From Alligator mississippiensis (taxonomy: Eukaryota > Chordata > Crocodylia > Alligatoridae), in contig NC_081824.1 in assembly GCF_030867095.1 (NCBI RefSeq), forward strand, positions 146,163,433 through 146,227,432: a stretch of DNA of 64,000 nucleotides, written 5' to 3'. The position numbers were made by a program, and so were the translations under genes. Under the pieces are notes generated by a model. The model was not told the DNA's origin, did not search any database, and saw nothing but the letters and a program-made list of their open reading frames with translations. Positions 31,947-43,194 of this stretch are shown in pieces (position 1 is the stretch's first letter; each line of letters begins with the position of its first letter).

Positions 31947-32411
31947 ATGGCAGAAGAGCGGCTGCTGGACTCATGGTCCTGGTGTACTGAGGACATCACA
32001 CGTGAGCAGGAGAAGGTTGTGCGCATGTTGGAGAGGGACCTGGAGGACTCGGTGTTCTGGAAGAGGCTCTTGGCCCTCAAGGAGAGGCACATTATCCTCC
32101 TTGAGAAGATGTTGGAGGCCCAGGAGCAGCAGGCCATCATGCTGGCCAGGGCAGAGGAGGCCACAGTGGAGGACTGCCAGGTGCTGGACACCATCCTGAC
32201 CTGGTACCACCTGCTGCCCAGACCCCAACCCTGGCCCTGCCTGCCCCCTGGCAGCCACCTACTGCAAGCTTCCCAGTGGACTTGGGCTGAGGTGAAGCAG
32301 TACTTCCAGAGGCTATGGGTCCCTACTGCTGCACCCACCTGGATCCCCCAGCAGCTGAGCCCCTCCACCAGGGCCCACCCACCACTCACCCAGGCTCCAT
32401 GTGGCCCCTGA
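31947..32411 (+). pseudogene. Harbinger accessory (Myb-like) protein, C-terminal segment
   Basis: A 154-codon open stretch. Its first 75 residues are strongly charged and helical (EQEKVVRMLERDLEDSVFW, then LLALKERHIILLEKMLEAQE, then ILARAEEA-type residues), predicted to be a coiled coil. A Pro/Trp-rich tail follows. This is the usual C-terminal end of the Myb/SANT-like helper protein of vertebrate Harbinger elements, here without its N-terminal DNA-binding region. The Ser-rich plus-strand text at 30884-31249 may be the preceding linker, separated by the CR1 insert. The frame ends shortly before the convergence zone at 32640-32870, where AATAAA motifs occur for both strands. Confidence 0.5.
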
Positions 32412-32774
32412 CCAGGAGCTGCTTGCAGTGGGGCCAGCACCACACATGGGACCTGCTGGCCCTGGCCCTATTCTGCAAGAAGGGGAGCGAGCTGTGCAAG
32501 CAGAACAGCAGCCACCCTCACCTCTGGATTTGCCTCCCACCCGCTGAACTCACGTCAGCATCTGCACCTGTGGTGGTATGGCCAGACACTGGGGTATTGG
32601 CTGCCTGTCCCCAGGATCCACCCCATAGGCACCTCTACCCCACTTTTGTCCCCCACATTTGGAGGGCACAATATACATAGTTTGAACAGGGAAGAGGTTG
32701 CTTTATTGGTGGTGGGTGGGGTGGTTTGTGATGGGGTCCGTGTTTGGAAAGTGGGTTCAGATGGGGTCTGGTGT

Positions 32775-33416
32775 TCAGGAGGGAGGTTGGGAGGGTGTCT
32801 GTTTTTCAGGAGGGAGGGTAAGGATGGGTTCTGGGTTTGCAGAGAGAAATAAAGTGTTTTGCAGAAAACTGTCCACAGTTAGCATGGTGCTGGGGATGTA
32901 TGGTGGACCTGGGGTGCATAGCAAGTCAGGGAGGTAGCCTACAATCGGGGAGCAGGAGCAGGTGGTTCGCCAGTGACTCTCACACACAATGCCCTGGCCC
33001 CCACTGCTGGGTGTGAGTCTCATGCGAAGCTTTGGTGGTGGGGGGCGGGACCTGTTGCTGTCACACAGTAAACATCTCTTACTGCCAGGTATCTTCTGTC
33101 TGCTGCACTTCCTCTGCCCATTCCTCACAGTACTACCCCTGGGCTTCAAAAATGTTTGGCAGCACACAGGCTGCAATGATGACCCAGGGGTGTTGGCTTC
33201 CATGATCTCAAGGTGGGCAGTGAAAGTGCGCAAGCATCCCTTCAGGTAGCTGAAGGCACACTCTACTAGGGTGTGGGTCTGGCCCAGACACCTGTTGAAA
33301 TGTGCAGTGGGACCCTCCACCAGGCATATTTCAATAGGTGTCTGGGCCAGACCCACACCCTGGTAGAGTGTGTTGTCAACATTCTGGGGTCCTGGGATCA
33401 CATGTAAATGTGGCAC
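32775..33416 (-). pseudogene. Harbinger transposase C-terminal remnant with inverted duplication
   Basis: The minus-strand frame contains FNRCLGQTHTLVECAFSYLK (about 33300-33240) with the catalytic Glu, equal in position to HALVECAFG of copy 1. Its downstream part corresponds to the C-terminal end (KC and CLL segments at 33100-33060). Upstream, instead of the catalytic core, it reads through a hairpin formed by an inverted 45-bp copy of the FNRC...VECA coding segment (33257-33301 against 33328-33372). Beyond that lies only the terminal region of the element. So about two thirds of the gene are missing and the 214-codon frame is not a real protein. Confidence 0.65.
33257..33372. repeat. Near-perfect hairpin, 45-bp arms, 26-bp loop
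   Basis: The left arm 33257-33301 and right arm 33328-33372 are reverse complements with two mismatches (core gggtctggcccagacacct). The loop is 33302-33327. Confidence 0.93.
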
Positions 33417-33493
33417 CTGGCAGCAATAAACACCAGCATGATATGCACCAGAGTTTATTGCTTCACATTAATATGTACATGTAGATGTGTCCA

Positions 33494-33555
33494 CTGAATC
33501 ACAGACGCATAAATTTTTATGGGCAAGAGCTCACTTCATCAGATGCTACCATTAC
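33494..33555 (-). repeat. Fragment of the aagcttgc-type interspersed repeat
   Basis: On the minus strand: agcatctgatgaagtgagct then cttgcccataaaaatttatg, the module seen as cctgaagaaggg...aagcttgc at 15299. Short and old. Confidence 0.4.
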
Positions 33556-33639
33556 ATCTCTACCCTGCCTTCAGCTTGACTTCAAACTAACACAGCAAAC
33601 TATCTGCATCACTTTATATGTCTTGCCTGCAGTCCTGCA

Positions 33640-33766
33640 GTGTTTCTGGTCATGCAGACCAAAATTGGAGTTGCTTTACTTGTAACAGCAATATATTGCA
33701 GACCCATGCTGAGTTACGATTCACCATAACCCCCAAATCCATATCAGTACTGTTACCAGGCCTTTT
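33640..33766 (-). mobile_element. Old CR1/L3-type LINE fragment, left part
   Basis: Antisense text cagacccatgctgagttacg then ataacccccaaatccatatc corresponds to the CR1-group segment that normally precedes tttttgtatttgtgcat-like text. That continuation is found at about 34005-34085, beyond a younger CR1, so the two pieces are likely one element. Confidence 0.5.
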
Positions 33767-33767
33767 A

Positions 33768-34005
33768 TAGAATCATAGAAAATGGGGGTCAGAAGAGACC
33801 TCAGGAGGTCATCTAGTCCAACCCCCTTCTCAAAGCAGGACCAGCCCCAACTAGATCATCCCAGTCAGGGCTTTGTCAAGCCAGGCTTTAAAAACCTCCA
33901 AGGATGGAGATTTCACCATCTCTCTAGGTAACCCATTCTAGTGCTTCATTACCCTCCTAGTGAAAGAGTTTTTCCTAATATCCAAACTAAACTTCCCTTG
34001 CTGCA
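33768..34005 (-). mobile_element. CR1 LINE 3' end inserted in an older CR1
   Basis: Begins tagaatcatagaa (octamer tail), then ggtcagaagagacctcagga, gtccaacccccttctcaaag, caggctttaaaaacctccaa and ttcctaatatccaaactaaa, the classic antisense CR1 order. Right boundary about 34005. Confidence 0.85.
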
Positions 34006-34090
34006 ACTTTATTCTCCATTCTATATTTGTGCATATAGTTTTTCCCCTTGTGTGTGGAACCTTACATTCATCTTTTTCCAGCATGGAATC
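34005..34090 (-). mobile_element. Old CR1/L3-type LINE fragment, right part
   Basis: tattctccattctatatttg, tgcatatagtttttcccctt and ggaaccttacattcatcttt match the antisense LINE segment expected after the piece at 33640-33766. Confidence 0.45.
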
Positions 34091-34094
34091 ATCC

Positions 34095-34580
34095 TACTTA
34101 TGGGCAGGATCCCCTGGGAAGCCTGTCTGAGTGGGGGAGGAGTCCAGGAGAGCTGGCTGTACTTTAAAGAAGCCTTACTGAGGGTTCAGGAACAAACCAT
34201 CCTGATGTACACGAAGACTAGCAAGTATGGCAGAAGACCAGCTTGGCTTAGCAAGGAACTCTTCAGTAAACTAAATCACAAAAAGGAAGCTTATAAGAAG
34301 TGGAAACTTGGACAAATAACTAGGGAGCAGTATAAAGAGTATTGCTCAGGCATGCAGGAATGAAGTCAGGAAGGCCAAAGTGCAAATGGAGTTGCAGCTA
34401 GCAAGGTATGTGAAGGGTAACAAGAAGGGTTTCTACAAGGATTACAGTAGCAAAAGGAAGATCAGGGAAAGTGCAGGTCCTTTACTGAATGGGGGAGGCA
34501 ACTAAGTGACAGGGGACACAAAAAAGGCTGAAGTACTCAATGCCTTTTTCACCTCAGTCTTCACAGGCAAGGTCAGCTCC
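34095..34580 (+). mobile_element. CR1 LINE ORF2 middle fragment (endonuclease-RT linker)
   Basis: The plus strand encodes LYFKEALLRVQEQTILMYT, RRPAWLSKELFSKLNHKKEA then YKKWKLGQ, then after frame shifts VRKAKVQMELQLA, KGNKKGFYKDYSSKRK, GPLLN and KAEVLNAFFTSVFTGKVSS. These are the linker after the endonuclease and the start of the RT region. Neither end of the element is present. Several breaks indicate moderate age. Confidence 0.8.
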
Positions 34581-34790
34581 AAGAAAGGTGGACCAGGCTG
34601 TAGTTCCCAGGGTCCTCCTCAAAGATGGGCACTCTTGGACTTGCTTGTCATTCATGAGCTTGCAGACATTTTTAACAGTGGCTCTGAGATTTCATTAGCT
34701 AGTTCCTTCCACAGTCTGGCTGACTTCCATCAGGCCTCACTGACTTAAATTTATTTGAGTTTGTCAAAAGCTTTCTGAAACACTCTGTGT
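34581..34790 (-). mobile_element. Probable CR1-group LINE RT fragment, antisense
   Basis: The plus strand reads ggctgtagttcccagggtcc, caaagatgggcact, then agctagttccttccacagtc and gacttaaatttatttgagtt. This resembles antisense CR1/L3 RT coding (the NYRP and FKKGD region). It abuts a plus-strand CR1 fragment, so the two are separate insertions or an inversion. Confidence 0.5.
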
Positions 34791-34897
34791 TTATCATGAA
34801 ATTCATCGCTTCCTTTGTTATTTATATTAGTTTTGGTCGTCATTTGTTTTGGTTGCTGGATTTTTTTTGTGAAGATTGAAACAAAGCCAACACTGAG

Positions 34898-35232
34898 GCT
34901 ATGAACAGACATTGCATTTGTCTCAGGAGCAAGCCTTTTGTCCCAGGATCATACAGCTGATCATTCAGATGTCTACATCCATGCTTCAAGTCCTTCTGAA
35001 GTATGCTGGATAAAATACACTAATGCCTTTTCCCAGGATGTCGTGTTATATGTCTGTATGGTTACTGCAATTCATTCCAGGGACAAGCCAGTCAGGCTGT
35101 GTGCTTTTGCTGGCTTCCTACTGGCAAAGAAGCAGCAATGTAGCTTGGAAGGATGACTTGCTCAGGACAAACATCCTGAGTCAAATCCTAGGATACTAAA
35201 TCCCCCATCAAATGGGATGTCTGTTTAGAGTC
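34898..35232. repeat. TIR miniature DNA transposon
   Basis: About 335 bp. The left end ctatgaacagacattgcatt then tg pairs with the right end (minus) ctctaaacagacatcccatt then tg; 17 of 22 positions agree. No coding content. Target duplication not clear. Confidence 0.55.
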
Positions 35233-35329
35233 AAAGCAGCCCTTTTGCTTTTGTATCTTAATAGCTCTTTTTTTTGTATATTCTAATCCTTTCTCTCACC
35301 TGGTTTCATTATTTTCTCTATATATTCTC

Positions 35330-35385
35330 TGAGTTGGTTAGCCATGTTAGTCTTAGGTCAAGCACAAGGTAGCAGCATCATAAAA
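35330..35385 (-). repeat. Fragment of the aagcttgc-type interspersed repeat, 3' part
   Basis: Minus strand: gacctaagactaacatggct then aaccaactcagag, equal to the ggctacaac end module of the repeat at 15299. Confidence 0.4.
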
Positions 35386-35399
35386 GAAAAGATAAGACC

Positions 35400-35935
35400 A
35401 AAAAAAAGTGAAAAAACTAACCTGAGTAGTGGTGGAGAAGGGCAGTAGGGAACAGGGAGGAGGGGGACAGGTGACGGGAGCACATGATAGGGTAGGCAGT
35501 TGGGGCAGTAAGGGCTCAAGCTGCCCCGATCCCCTTTCCCCTGCCCCTCCATCTTCCCCCCTCCACACTGCTTCTGTACCCTGCAGCCTCAGGTCCTCAC
35601 CCCACTTTCTCCTGTCTCCCCCTCCCCAAAGTCTCCACACCCACCCACCTGCTCCTCCACCACTCCCACTTACATTTGCTCCACATAGGCAGGCTCCATC
35701 CCTGCTGCAGGGGGAGAAGAAGTGCAGAGGGGAGACTGGGAGCTAGAGGGAACAGTGACGGGGTTTCCAGAGACAGTAGGTGGCAGCTGTGGCTCAGGCT
35801 CCAGCTCCTGGTTGGGACCAGAGCTGCAGCAGCTCCCTGCTCCCCCTCTCCTCATACTTCATTGTAAGATGAGGGGCATTTTTCCCCATGTTAGATCAGG
35901 AAAAAACCCTCATCTAATGAAGTCAATACAGTAGT
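35400..35935. repeat. GC-rich non-autonomous transposon, ACCGTATTT-like family
   Basis: A GC-rich core is followed by ttgtaagatgaggggcattt, ttccccatgttagatc and ctcatctaatgaagtcaata then cagta. The right end resembles the ends at 4640-4750 and 39559-40122. The left end was not located. Confidence 0.4.
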
Positions 35936-35949
35936 TTTGGTTTTCAAAA

Positions 35950-36356
35950 GGTGTGTACAGAAGTGGTCCATGCAAGTTTTACAGTGCTGTAATTTAAAGC
36001 ACTTTTTATAGCACCATAAAATTATAGTAGTCTTAAACATAACAGAAGTGCAGTGTTTGGTGTGGTGGGAGGGGCCTCTGAGCCTCCCTGCACTTTCCAG
36101 GCTAGGAGGCTCCATAGCCTCCTGGGGCTTTTCCACTGGTCAGAAATTTGACCAGCATACACAAGTTATTTTGAAGCACTGTAGGTTGCTAAAGTGCTGT
36201 AAAATACATTGCTTCAATTTTAATACCTCCTTTAACAAATGTTAATTTAAAGTGCTATACCCATTTTTAAAGTGCTGTAATGGTAAAGCTGTGCACTTCT
36301 GTTAAGTTGTGCCAATAAAGCACTTTAAATGGTAAAAAGCAACTTCTGTACACACC
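35950..36356. repeat. TIR miniature transposon with cactttaaag motifs
   Basis: The left end ggtgtgtacagaagt and the right end (minus) ggtgtgtacagaagt match over 15 bases. Subterminal gtgctgtaatttaaagcact and tgccaataaagcactttaaa mirror each other. About 407 bp. GC-rich centre (36060-36130), no gene. Flanks share CAAA. Confidence 0.75.
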
Positions 36357-36379
36357 CAAAGATGTTGAAACTTGTAAAG

Positions 36380-39300
36380 TACGGAAAAGAAAGATTTTTT
36401 GTTGTTGAAACTCTTTTTCCTTGGAAAACATTTTCAAGAGGTTTTAATCTTTCATTCCATGACAGTACTTACGTGAAAAAGGAACATCAACAGAAGCTTA
36501 CTGGATAATTGTCTCAGGGTGCTGATGTTGAGAAACCACAATATAATACAGTAACTTAATATACAGTGCTTATCTAATTGTCTTATAAAAATGGAATCCC
36601 ATCTCTTCCTTTTTTATGCTTTTCTTTGAAAGTAAAGCTTCTTAATTTTATAGTTTTTCATTGTTCCCTAGAAACCAATGATGATTTTATGGCTGAAACT
36701 CCCGTGTCTTGCCAACTTTGGCCTAAATGGTGTTGAAACTTCTTCTGCCCAACAGTATTATATTATGACAATAAAAATGTTTCATAATCAGTAAGCCTTC
36801 ATTGAACGCCACTGGAAAGGGAAAAAAAGCCCAAGCCTTCATAAATATCAGTTGTAAAATGCTTTTAGTAAGTATTCTAAAAAATGTTATAGTGTCCATT
36901 TTTAGGAAGAAGGATTATATATGGCAGAATAAAGAAGGAATAATGAATTAAATACTCTTGAAATCTTTGGAAAAAGCACACATTTAATATGTTAAGTTTC
37001 CCACCTTAGAATTTTTGGAAAGAGAAAATGTATGAACATTCCAGTGGCTTCTGTGCTCTCTTTCAGCTTGAAAATACAGTTCTGCCTGCTCATGGAGATT
37101 TATGAGACAAATTAAATGCAATTTGATCTAAAGAACTATTTTGCATCTTTGTTACTTTGTTCATGATGCCAGTGGTTTTCAAACTGAGTTCCATAAAATG
37201 CTAGGGTTCCATGTTATGTCATTAGCAGTTCCACAGAGAGATTGGAGGTCAGTCTTCAGGGTAGGGGTAGGGGCTTTGCACCCGCAGAAGTGATTTGAAA
37301 GAGTTCCACAACTTTAGGAAGTTTGAAACCCACTGCATTATGCAATTCTTGGGGAGAAGCTTAAACATAAGTAAACTACCATTTAAACTTGGAATAACTA
37401 CTCTTCTGAAATCCAGCACTATTAAATTGTATATCCCAGATGCATTGTATGACTGCAAATGTAAATAATATAGGGCTTTTTGAGAAGCTATATGGAATTA
37501 ACATTCTAGATCCTGTGGTACAAGATGAAACTTGGTTCAACAAATTGTACTGGACAAGACTCACATAAATTAATCTAGTGCTAAAAGGAAAAGACTGGAG
37601 TAAAAAAAGTCCTCTCTCTTTCTCAGTGTGTGTAATGTGATATACCCAACCTTGGGTGTGTTCTAGATGTGGAGTCTGTACCGAGACATTGGTTGTATAA
37701 GACTGCATCTTTAATGGTATATCCCCAGAAACTTAAATGAAATAACAATATTGCATATGAATGACACATGACTATGTCTTGGTTTAAATGATTCAAGAAT
37801 TGTTACGCTCATAAATATATGGCCACTGTTATCTATATAACAGATATAGTGACCAGATCCTGAACTACTTGCATAGCTAGTTGGCCTCTTTAAAGGCAAA
37901 GAGTTTTTACCCTCAAGGAATATAAGATCAAGCTCTAAGCATGGACTTTTTTTTGTACAGCATATTAGAATAGTGAATTTTATTCTCCAAAACTGTAAAA
38001 CTGAATATCAGAATTAAGGACTTGCTTCCTTTCCCACTGAAGTCAGTGACAATAGTCTCATAACTTCAGAAGAAGCAAGATCAGGTTCCAAGTTACTATG
38101 TCTGTAAAGTATGAAATACTTTGATTTTTGTCCATATGCAGAATTGATTATTTCATCCTTAAGGTACTGTTAAATTTAGAGTGCAGCCTCCTCATGAATC
38201 TTCCTCTTAAGAAATGAACTCCACATGGATTAATTTTTATTCAATGAATTTTCCATTGTATTATGACTGATTATATTTAAATATATTAAAAATTAATATG
38301 ATATATGGTTTTAGAAGACATCTAGATTTACAAAATCCTTTCAGGTTGGCAGGGATGACTCATTAATAATTTGAGAATTGAGTTGTTAAACAGAATTCTA
38401 GTTAATTCTGCCAGCTCTTTAAAATTTACACTTAATCTGTCTTCTTTGTTTGACTTGTACCTTTGGCAAAATATTACATTTCAGTCAATTATCCTATTCC
38501 ACAAGTGTTTAAAACTGCATTTAAGAATGGGGGGAAAGGTGAAAGTAGCTGGTATTTCCAAATTAGAGAGTGATTAATTTATATTAGAAACTAAGTTAGC
38601 TACCTGAAACATATTAGTATTTGTTATTGAACCACAATATAGACTGCCCTCACAATTTGCAGTTTCAATAACTTAAACCCAATCTGCTTTTGTTTTGGCT
38701 TCACTTAGGATACTCTTCATTACAAGGGATACCAGTCCAAACATGGTGGAAAGCCAACGAAGTACTTTATTAGGACATTCATTCTTATAAATATACCTGT
38801 TTAGTTTATCCTTTTCACCATTGAAGGTAATCTCATTCTAGGGAAAAAAAGTAAACCCCCCATGGAGCATGACAAAATTAAAGAACCATACATGGGATTT
38901 GTCTTTATCTAGTCAAGATCTTGATATATTTAACCTTGCATCATTGATAAGTGACTATTCTACTTTTCCCTGTAAGGAAACATTGAAGTCAATTAAATAT
39001 ATTGAAGGCTATTCTGAATAAACATAATCAGAAATCAACCACATCTTTCTGCTTTGGATAATATGATTTCATACACTGAGAGGGTGGTCTCCCTGAAGAG
39101 GACAAAGCTAACTCATAGGGATACAGGTAGATAAATGTCCCCATCCCCTTACCTCCCCCCCTCCCGACACACACGCACAGAGCCATGGAACAAAACATTT
39201 TGAATTCTTTTCTGATAACTAACACAATTTCTGAATGTGGTTAAACAGCTGGATAACAATCCAGATGAGTATCTAATATGTAAATTTTCTCTCGTATACT

Positions 39301-39555
39301 CATATAATTTGGGAAGCCAAATTAATCTAATTAGTCTCGAGTCCCTGACAATGAGTAATACGAGTCTAAGGCTCATTCAATATCTTCAGAAGTTTAGGAG
39401 ATTTTCCTTTACACATCATATTTATATTCTTCTATGTTTAGTAAATCCTAGAAAACCGAAGAACCTTCATAACATTTTATCAACCTGAAATAGTATCTAT
39501 TTATTTTAAAATGTTAGTCTAAATATACAAGAATATTATGCAATCTGTTAAGTTA
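36380..39555. other. AT-rich region without recognised gene or repeat
   Basis: About 3.2 kb with only short frames lacking domain features. I found no LINE, LTR or TIR signature. Confidence 0.4.
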
Positions 39556-39558
39556 CAT

Positions 39559-40122
39559 ATACCGTATTTATCCATATCCAAGATGAGTCTGAATTTAAGA
39601 CAACCCTCCCAATAATTATATTCTATACTTGAAAAACTTACAAAATATTTATAATTTTCCATTTATAAAATCTAATTATTGGAGTGTTGTGTTAAATTCA
39701 TGCCCCTCACTGCTATAGCGGAGAAAGCAGTGGCAAGCAGCAGGTAGGGGAGGCAGGCAGTGGGTTTAGCAGCAGAGAACGTGGAAGCTGCAGACCAGGT
39801 TCTGGGGCCTGGCCAGAGCTGCTGCCCATGCAATAGCTATTACTGTGCTAGACTGGAGCAAGCATGTGCTCTATGCCATAAGCTGGAGTGAAGCCATAAC
39901 CAAGCTAGAACCTGAGCAAGGGTAAGTGTCTGGAGGAGGCAGGCAGGAAGGCAGAGGTAGTGAGGGGGTGGGGGCAACTGCAGCAGCTGCCTGCCCCCTT
40001 CTCCCCCCCCCCCCCACACACACACACTGCCTCTAACTTTAATCAAGGTGCAAGGCCTTTGTCCCATGGTAAATGGCAGTGGGTAGAAACCTTGTCTTGG
40101 ATTTGAGTAAATAAAATATTAT
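39559..40122. repeat. TIR DNA transposon, ACCGTATTT-like family
   Basis: The left end ataccgtatttatccatatc then caag aligns with the right end (minus) ataatattttatttactcaa then atccaag. The GC-rich centre (39705-40025) carries a C-run and CA repeat at about 40003-40027. No transposase. Similar ends at 4640-4750 and 35855-35930. Superfamily not assigned. Confidence 0.5.
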
Positions 40123-40129
40123 ACATGCA

Positions 40130-41055
40130 TTTTTAAACTTTTTTTCACTATGCTGTTTCTGATAATCATCTTAAAGTCTTTCCCCAATTTATTCCAGCTG
40201 AAATTAAAGTTGACAGTCTCAGTGGGCCAAGTGGAAAAACTGTAAGAGGAGTTGGAGCTCTGTCATACTAGTTGATGTTTAAGAGGCATCAGTCAAATGC
40301 ACTATAGTTGCTGGTTGTTTGTTTCTGCAGTTATAGGTTCATGCAGTCCAAAAATATCTATCTAATAGATTTTAGAATTTTTTTCTGGGTATTTTATTTA
40401 AGTGGTCTTTTCTTACCTGTATTCATGTGGTATATTTCCTCTCATTCAACTGACACCATTCATTCAATCAGTCAACACCATTCATTCATCCAGTATGAGG
40501 CTTGTGTATAAGCAGAGGGAACTTGATTTCCAATGTCAGACATCTCAAGTATTTTAAAAATAAAATATTAATTTCCAGAGTAATAATGGAATCTAATTCA
40601 TTTACACTTTTAAAAGCTGAAACTGAAACTTTACTGAGCTACTTTCTGGACAATGTATAAGACAATTCTTGTTGAGCACTAGGTGGCACTACAGTGGTAT
40701 GTTAGGAGAGTCAAGGCATCCACAGCTCTGGAGCCAAGCCTGCATTAAGATGCTTGTTACATTTGTTCTAGCAAAGGAATCAGAAAAATATAAAATATTT
40801 CTTTCATCTATGCTTTTGCTTAGTTGGTAGCTATTGGCATTGCTTTTAGTTTCACAGCAGAAGACTATCACAGGTTTTTTCCCTCCCAGGTTAAAATAAT
40901 GTTTACAGTGAAGATAGTTTCCACTGTACATGGGAATGAAATACAGTGTTGGCCCCAAATTACAGTTCATTGCGCTGTTGCATTTTATCTGTGATTTAGG
41001 GGTGCCACAAAAGACAACATGAGTCATTACTCAGACTGCTTTAGAGAACCAGTGG
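40130..41055. other. No recognised feature
   Basis: AT-rich. The word accattcattca recurs at about 40455 and 40478, a minor direct repeat. Confidence 0.4.
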
Positions 41056-41059
41056 CCTA

Positions 41060-41220
41060 ACTAGGATTCCCTGTCTATTATTTATTATTATTTAAATTAG
41101 AGTAGTGCCTAGGAGTGTTACACATGAACCAAGACCCTAGTGTGCTAGGCTCTGCACAAATTTAGAACAAAAAGATGCCCTCAGGCAGAGAAATAGAGGT
41201 TGACTAAGTAGGTTTACATG
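41060..41220. repeat. Ancient amniote-type interspersed repeat fragment
   Basis: ttattattatttaaattaga, agtagtgcctaggag, caagaccctagtgtgctagg and ctctgcacaaatttag follow the order of a very widespread old amniote repeat that I recognise by pattern but cannot name with confidence. Confidence 0.5.
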
Positions 41221-41229
41221 ATAGGCAGT

Positions 41230-42590
41230 GCTTCCAGCACAAAAGCAACCTTAGTGTTGTCTAGTTTTTGGTAGGGATCACTACAAAAGAGCATTTTGTC
41301 AACCAATATAGAGAGCATCTTTCTCTTCTTCAGATGAAGCAACCGTGTAAAAATAAATTCAGTTTCAATTTTCCAATCCAGCACCTACAGAATCCATTTA
41401 ATGTTTAATCCATTTTAAAATAGCAACTACTGAACAAGATTTCTCACTCCTGGTCCCTTTACTGTTTCAGTAAGAAAAATTAATCTGTGGTATTTTTTTT
41501 CACTCAAGTTTTGTTTAGGAACCATTTTTCAAGAAGTAGGGGTTCTGTTACATGGCCTTAAAAGGTTTCCTTTCACAAATAATCATTTTATATTACATGA
41601 TGGATACGCAAATAGCTATAAAGTAGGTGACTATAAAAAGCAAGAAAAAAGATTATGAAGAAGAATCTGAAAAATCAGGTCACATTTCTGTTTTCTTTTC
41701 TCCTTGTGTCTATATCATTTTTTTATTGTAAGATTTTAAGACACTCAGCTATTTCTCTGTTAAACATATTTATGCCTTTGGTAATATATTCCATATGTTT
41801 AATGCTATTTACTTGAAAAATCTTTGCATGAACTGTGTCCTTGCTTTCAATTTCGTCCTTTTTAAAATTATATCCTCTTTTCTCTGGATCAGTTTAGTTT
41901 TATCCCCTTCAGAACATTAAAATACTTTCTTTTTAGCTTAGTGTGTTGTCTTTTCTTGTCTTGCAGCCCAACTTCCCCTGGTTTCCCTCATACTTCAAAG
42001 AGAGTCTCACCCTGTTTTTCTCAACTCAGCATTCTGAACATTCAGGTGAAAATTCAGCATTTGCAAATGCCCTTTTCTTTAAAGGGAGCACGAGATCAGC
42101 ACATGGGATTGGTTCACAGGTGCAGTCCAGTGCGCTGGCATGACCCCATGATCTGACCCAGGCTTATGCGTCAGATTTGGGGCCATATCATCCACACTCT
42201 GGGTTCCCACTGGATCTAAATATTTGGTGGTAGCAGAGTGGTGGTAGCATTAAATGTTGGGGCTCTGACAGCCACCCCCTGCCACCAATTTCTGAACTCA
42301 CAGGGAGTCTTAGAGCCTGGATAACATGGCTACATGAGCCAGATCCAGCTCCTGGGCTGAAGTTTGAACAACACTGAACTAGATGATCTCTTGGCCCTGC
42401 TGAATTTAAACTATATACATATATGGAAAAGTATAAAGGAACTGAAAGGATGATCCCCAGGTCATGCAGCCCTCAGCCATTTACAGTAATACGGTTAAAC
42501 ACACATCTTAACATTGTGCATCAGTTTTGGTTGCTCTGAAAACACAAGTTTGATTTCTTCATGTTTAATATCTTTGTGCTTTAAAAATAT
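41230..42590. other. No recognised gene; short GC-richer repeat-like part at 42090-42420
   Basis: 42090-42420 resembles the filler of non-autonomous transposons (cagatccagctcctgggctg and similar). No ends were found. Confidence 0.3.
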
Positions 42591-42591
42591 T

Positions 42592-42626
<35 letters not shown>
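42592..42626. repeat. (CA)n microsatellite
   Basis: About 16 CA units with one interruption. Confidence 0.9.
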
Positions 42627-43194
42627 CTATATCTATTAACCAAACTTAAGCTGATATATACAAGAATGTATTTATAATCTATAGTCAAGATAAAAAGGAA
42701 TTAGATCCATTGTTAACCTTCCTTTCCTTTTTCATGTCCTTTTGACAAGGTATTTAGCAGAACTTGTTGTTTCATTGGGATCTGACATGGCCATGCCATG
42801 AGAGCTTGTACTGTGGCCTAAAACTTGTAAGCTCTGGGCTGTCAACAGTGCTCCTTAGCACCTAGCACCATCTCAACCCCGCCACCCCCATCTATTACTA
42901 ATAGTATAGGACAATTATATTTTCACTCTTAGCTACAAACTATTTATGTAAAAGGTTTTTTAGTCTTATAGAAAAATAATTATTTTACTTTTGCTACTAC
43001 TAAGGTGGACATTGATTGGAAAATTTACCTCTATGTATGTATTTTTATTAATAAACATTAACCTTAACAGTTCTGAGTTTACAAGTTGTAGCTGGAGTAT
43101 GCTTAAGGCCAAAACCACCTCTGACTGTCCCCCACCAGCACATTGGTGACTTGTCACTAAAGGGCTGGAAAGCAGGAGCCAGACTAGGAGCTAC

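Larger units (their letters stand above)
28953..33493. mobile_element. PIF/Harbinger DNA transposon copy 2, rearranged
   Basis: The left end is TGGACATATTTATATGAGAT then gctttactgtgcag. The right end read inward is TGGACACATCTACATGTACA then tattaatg. The left end resembles copy 1 (shared agatgctttactgtg and gcaaatttgctc...gtcagcc near 29150). The right half holds the accessory gene (31947-32411, plus) converging on a transposase remnant (32775-33416, minus), as in copy 1. The N-terminal two thirds of the transposase are gone. An unassigned insert (29620-30551) and a CR1 piece (31603-31785) lie inside. The 3-bp target duplication was not seen. Confidence 0.65.

Noticed and set aside
32775-33416. 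214-codon minus frame as an intact new protein
   Set aside because: Only about 60 residues match Harbinger transposase; the rest is terminal-repeat and hairpin sequence read by chance.
39028-39225. Gly-rich minus frame near acacacgcacag
   Set aside because: Product of a C-run and CA repeat.
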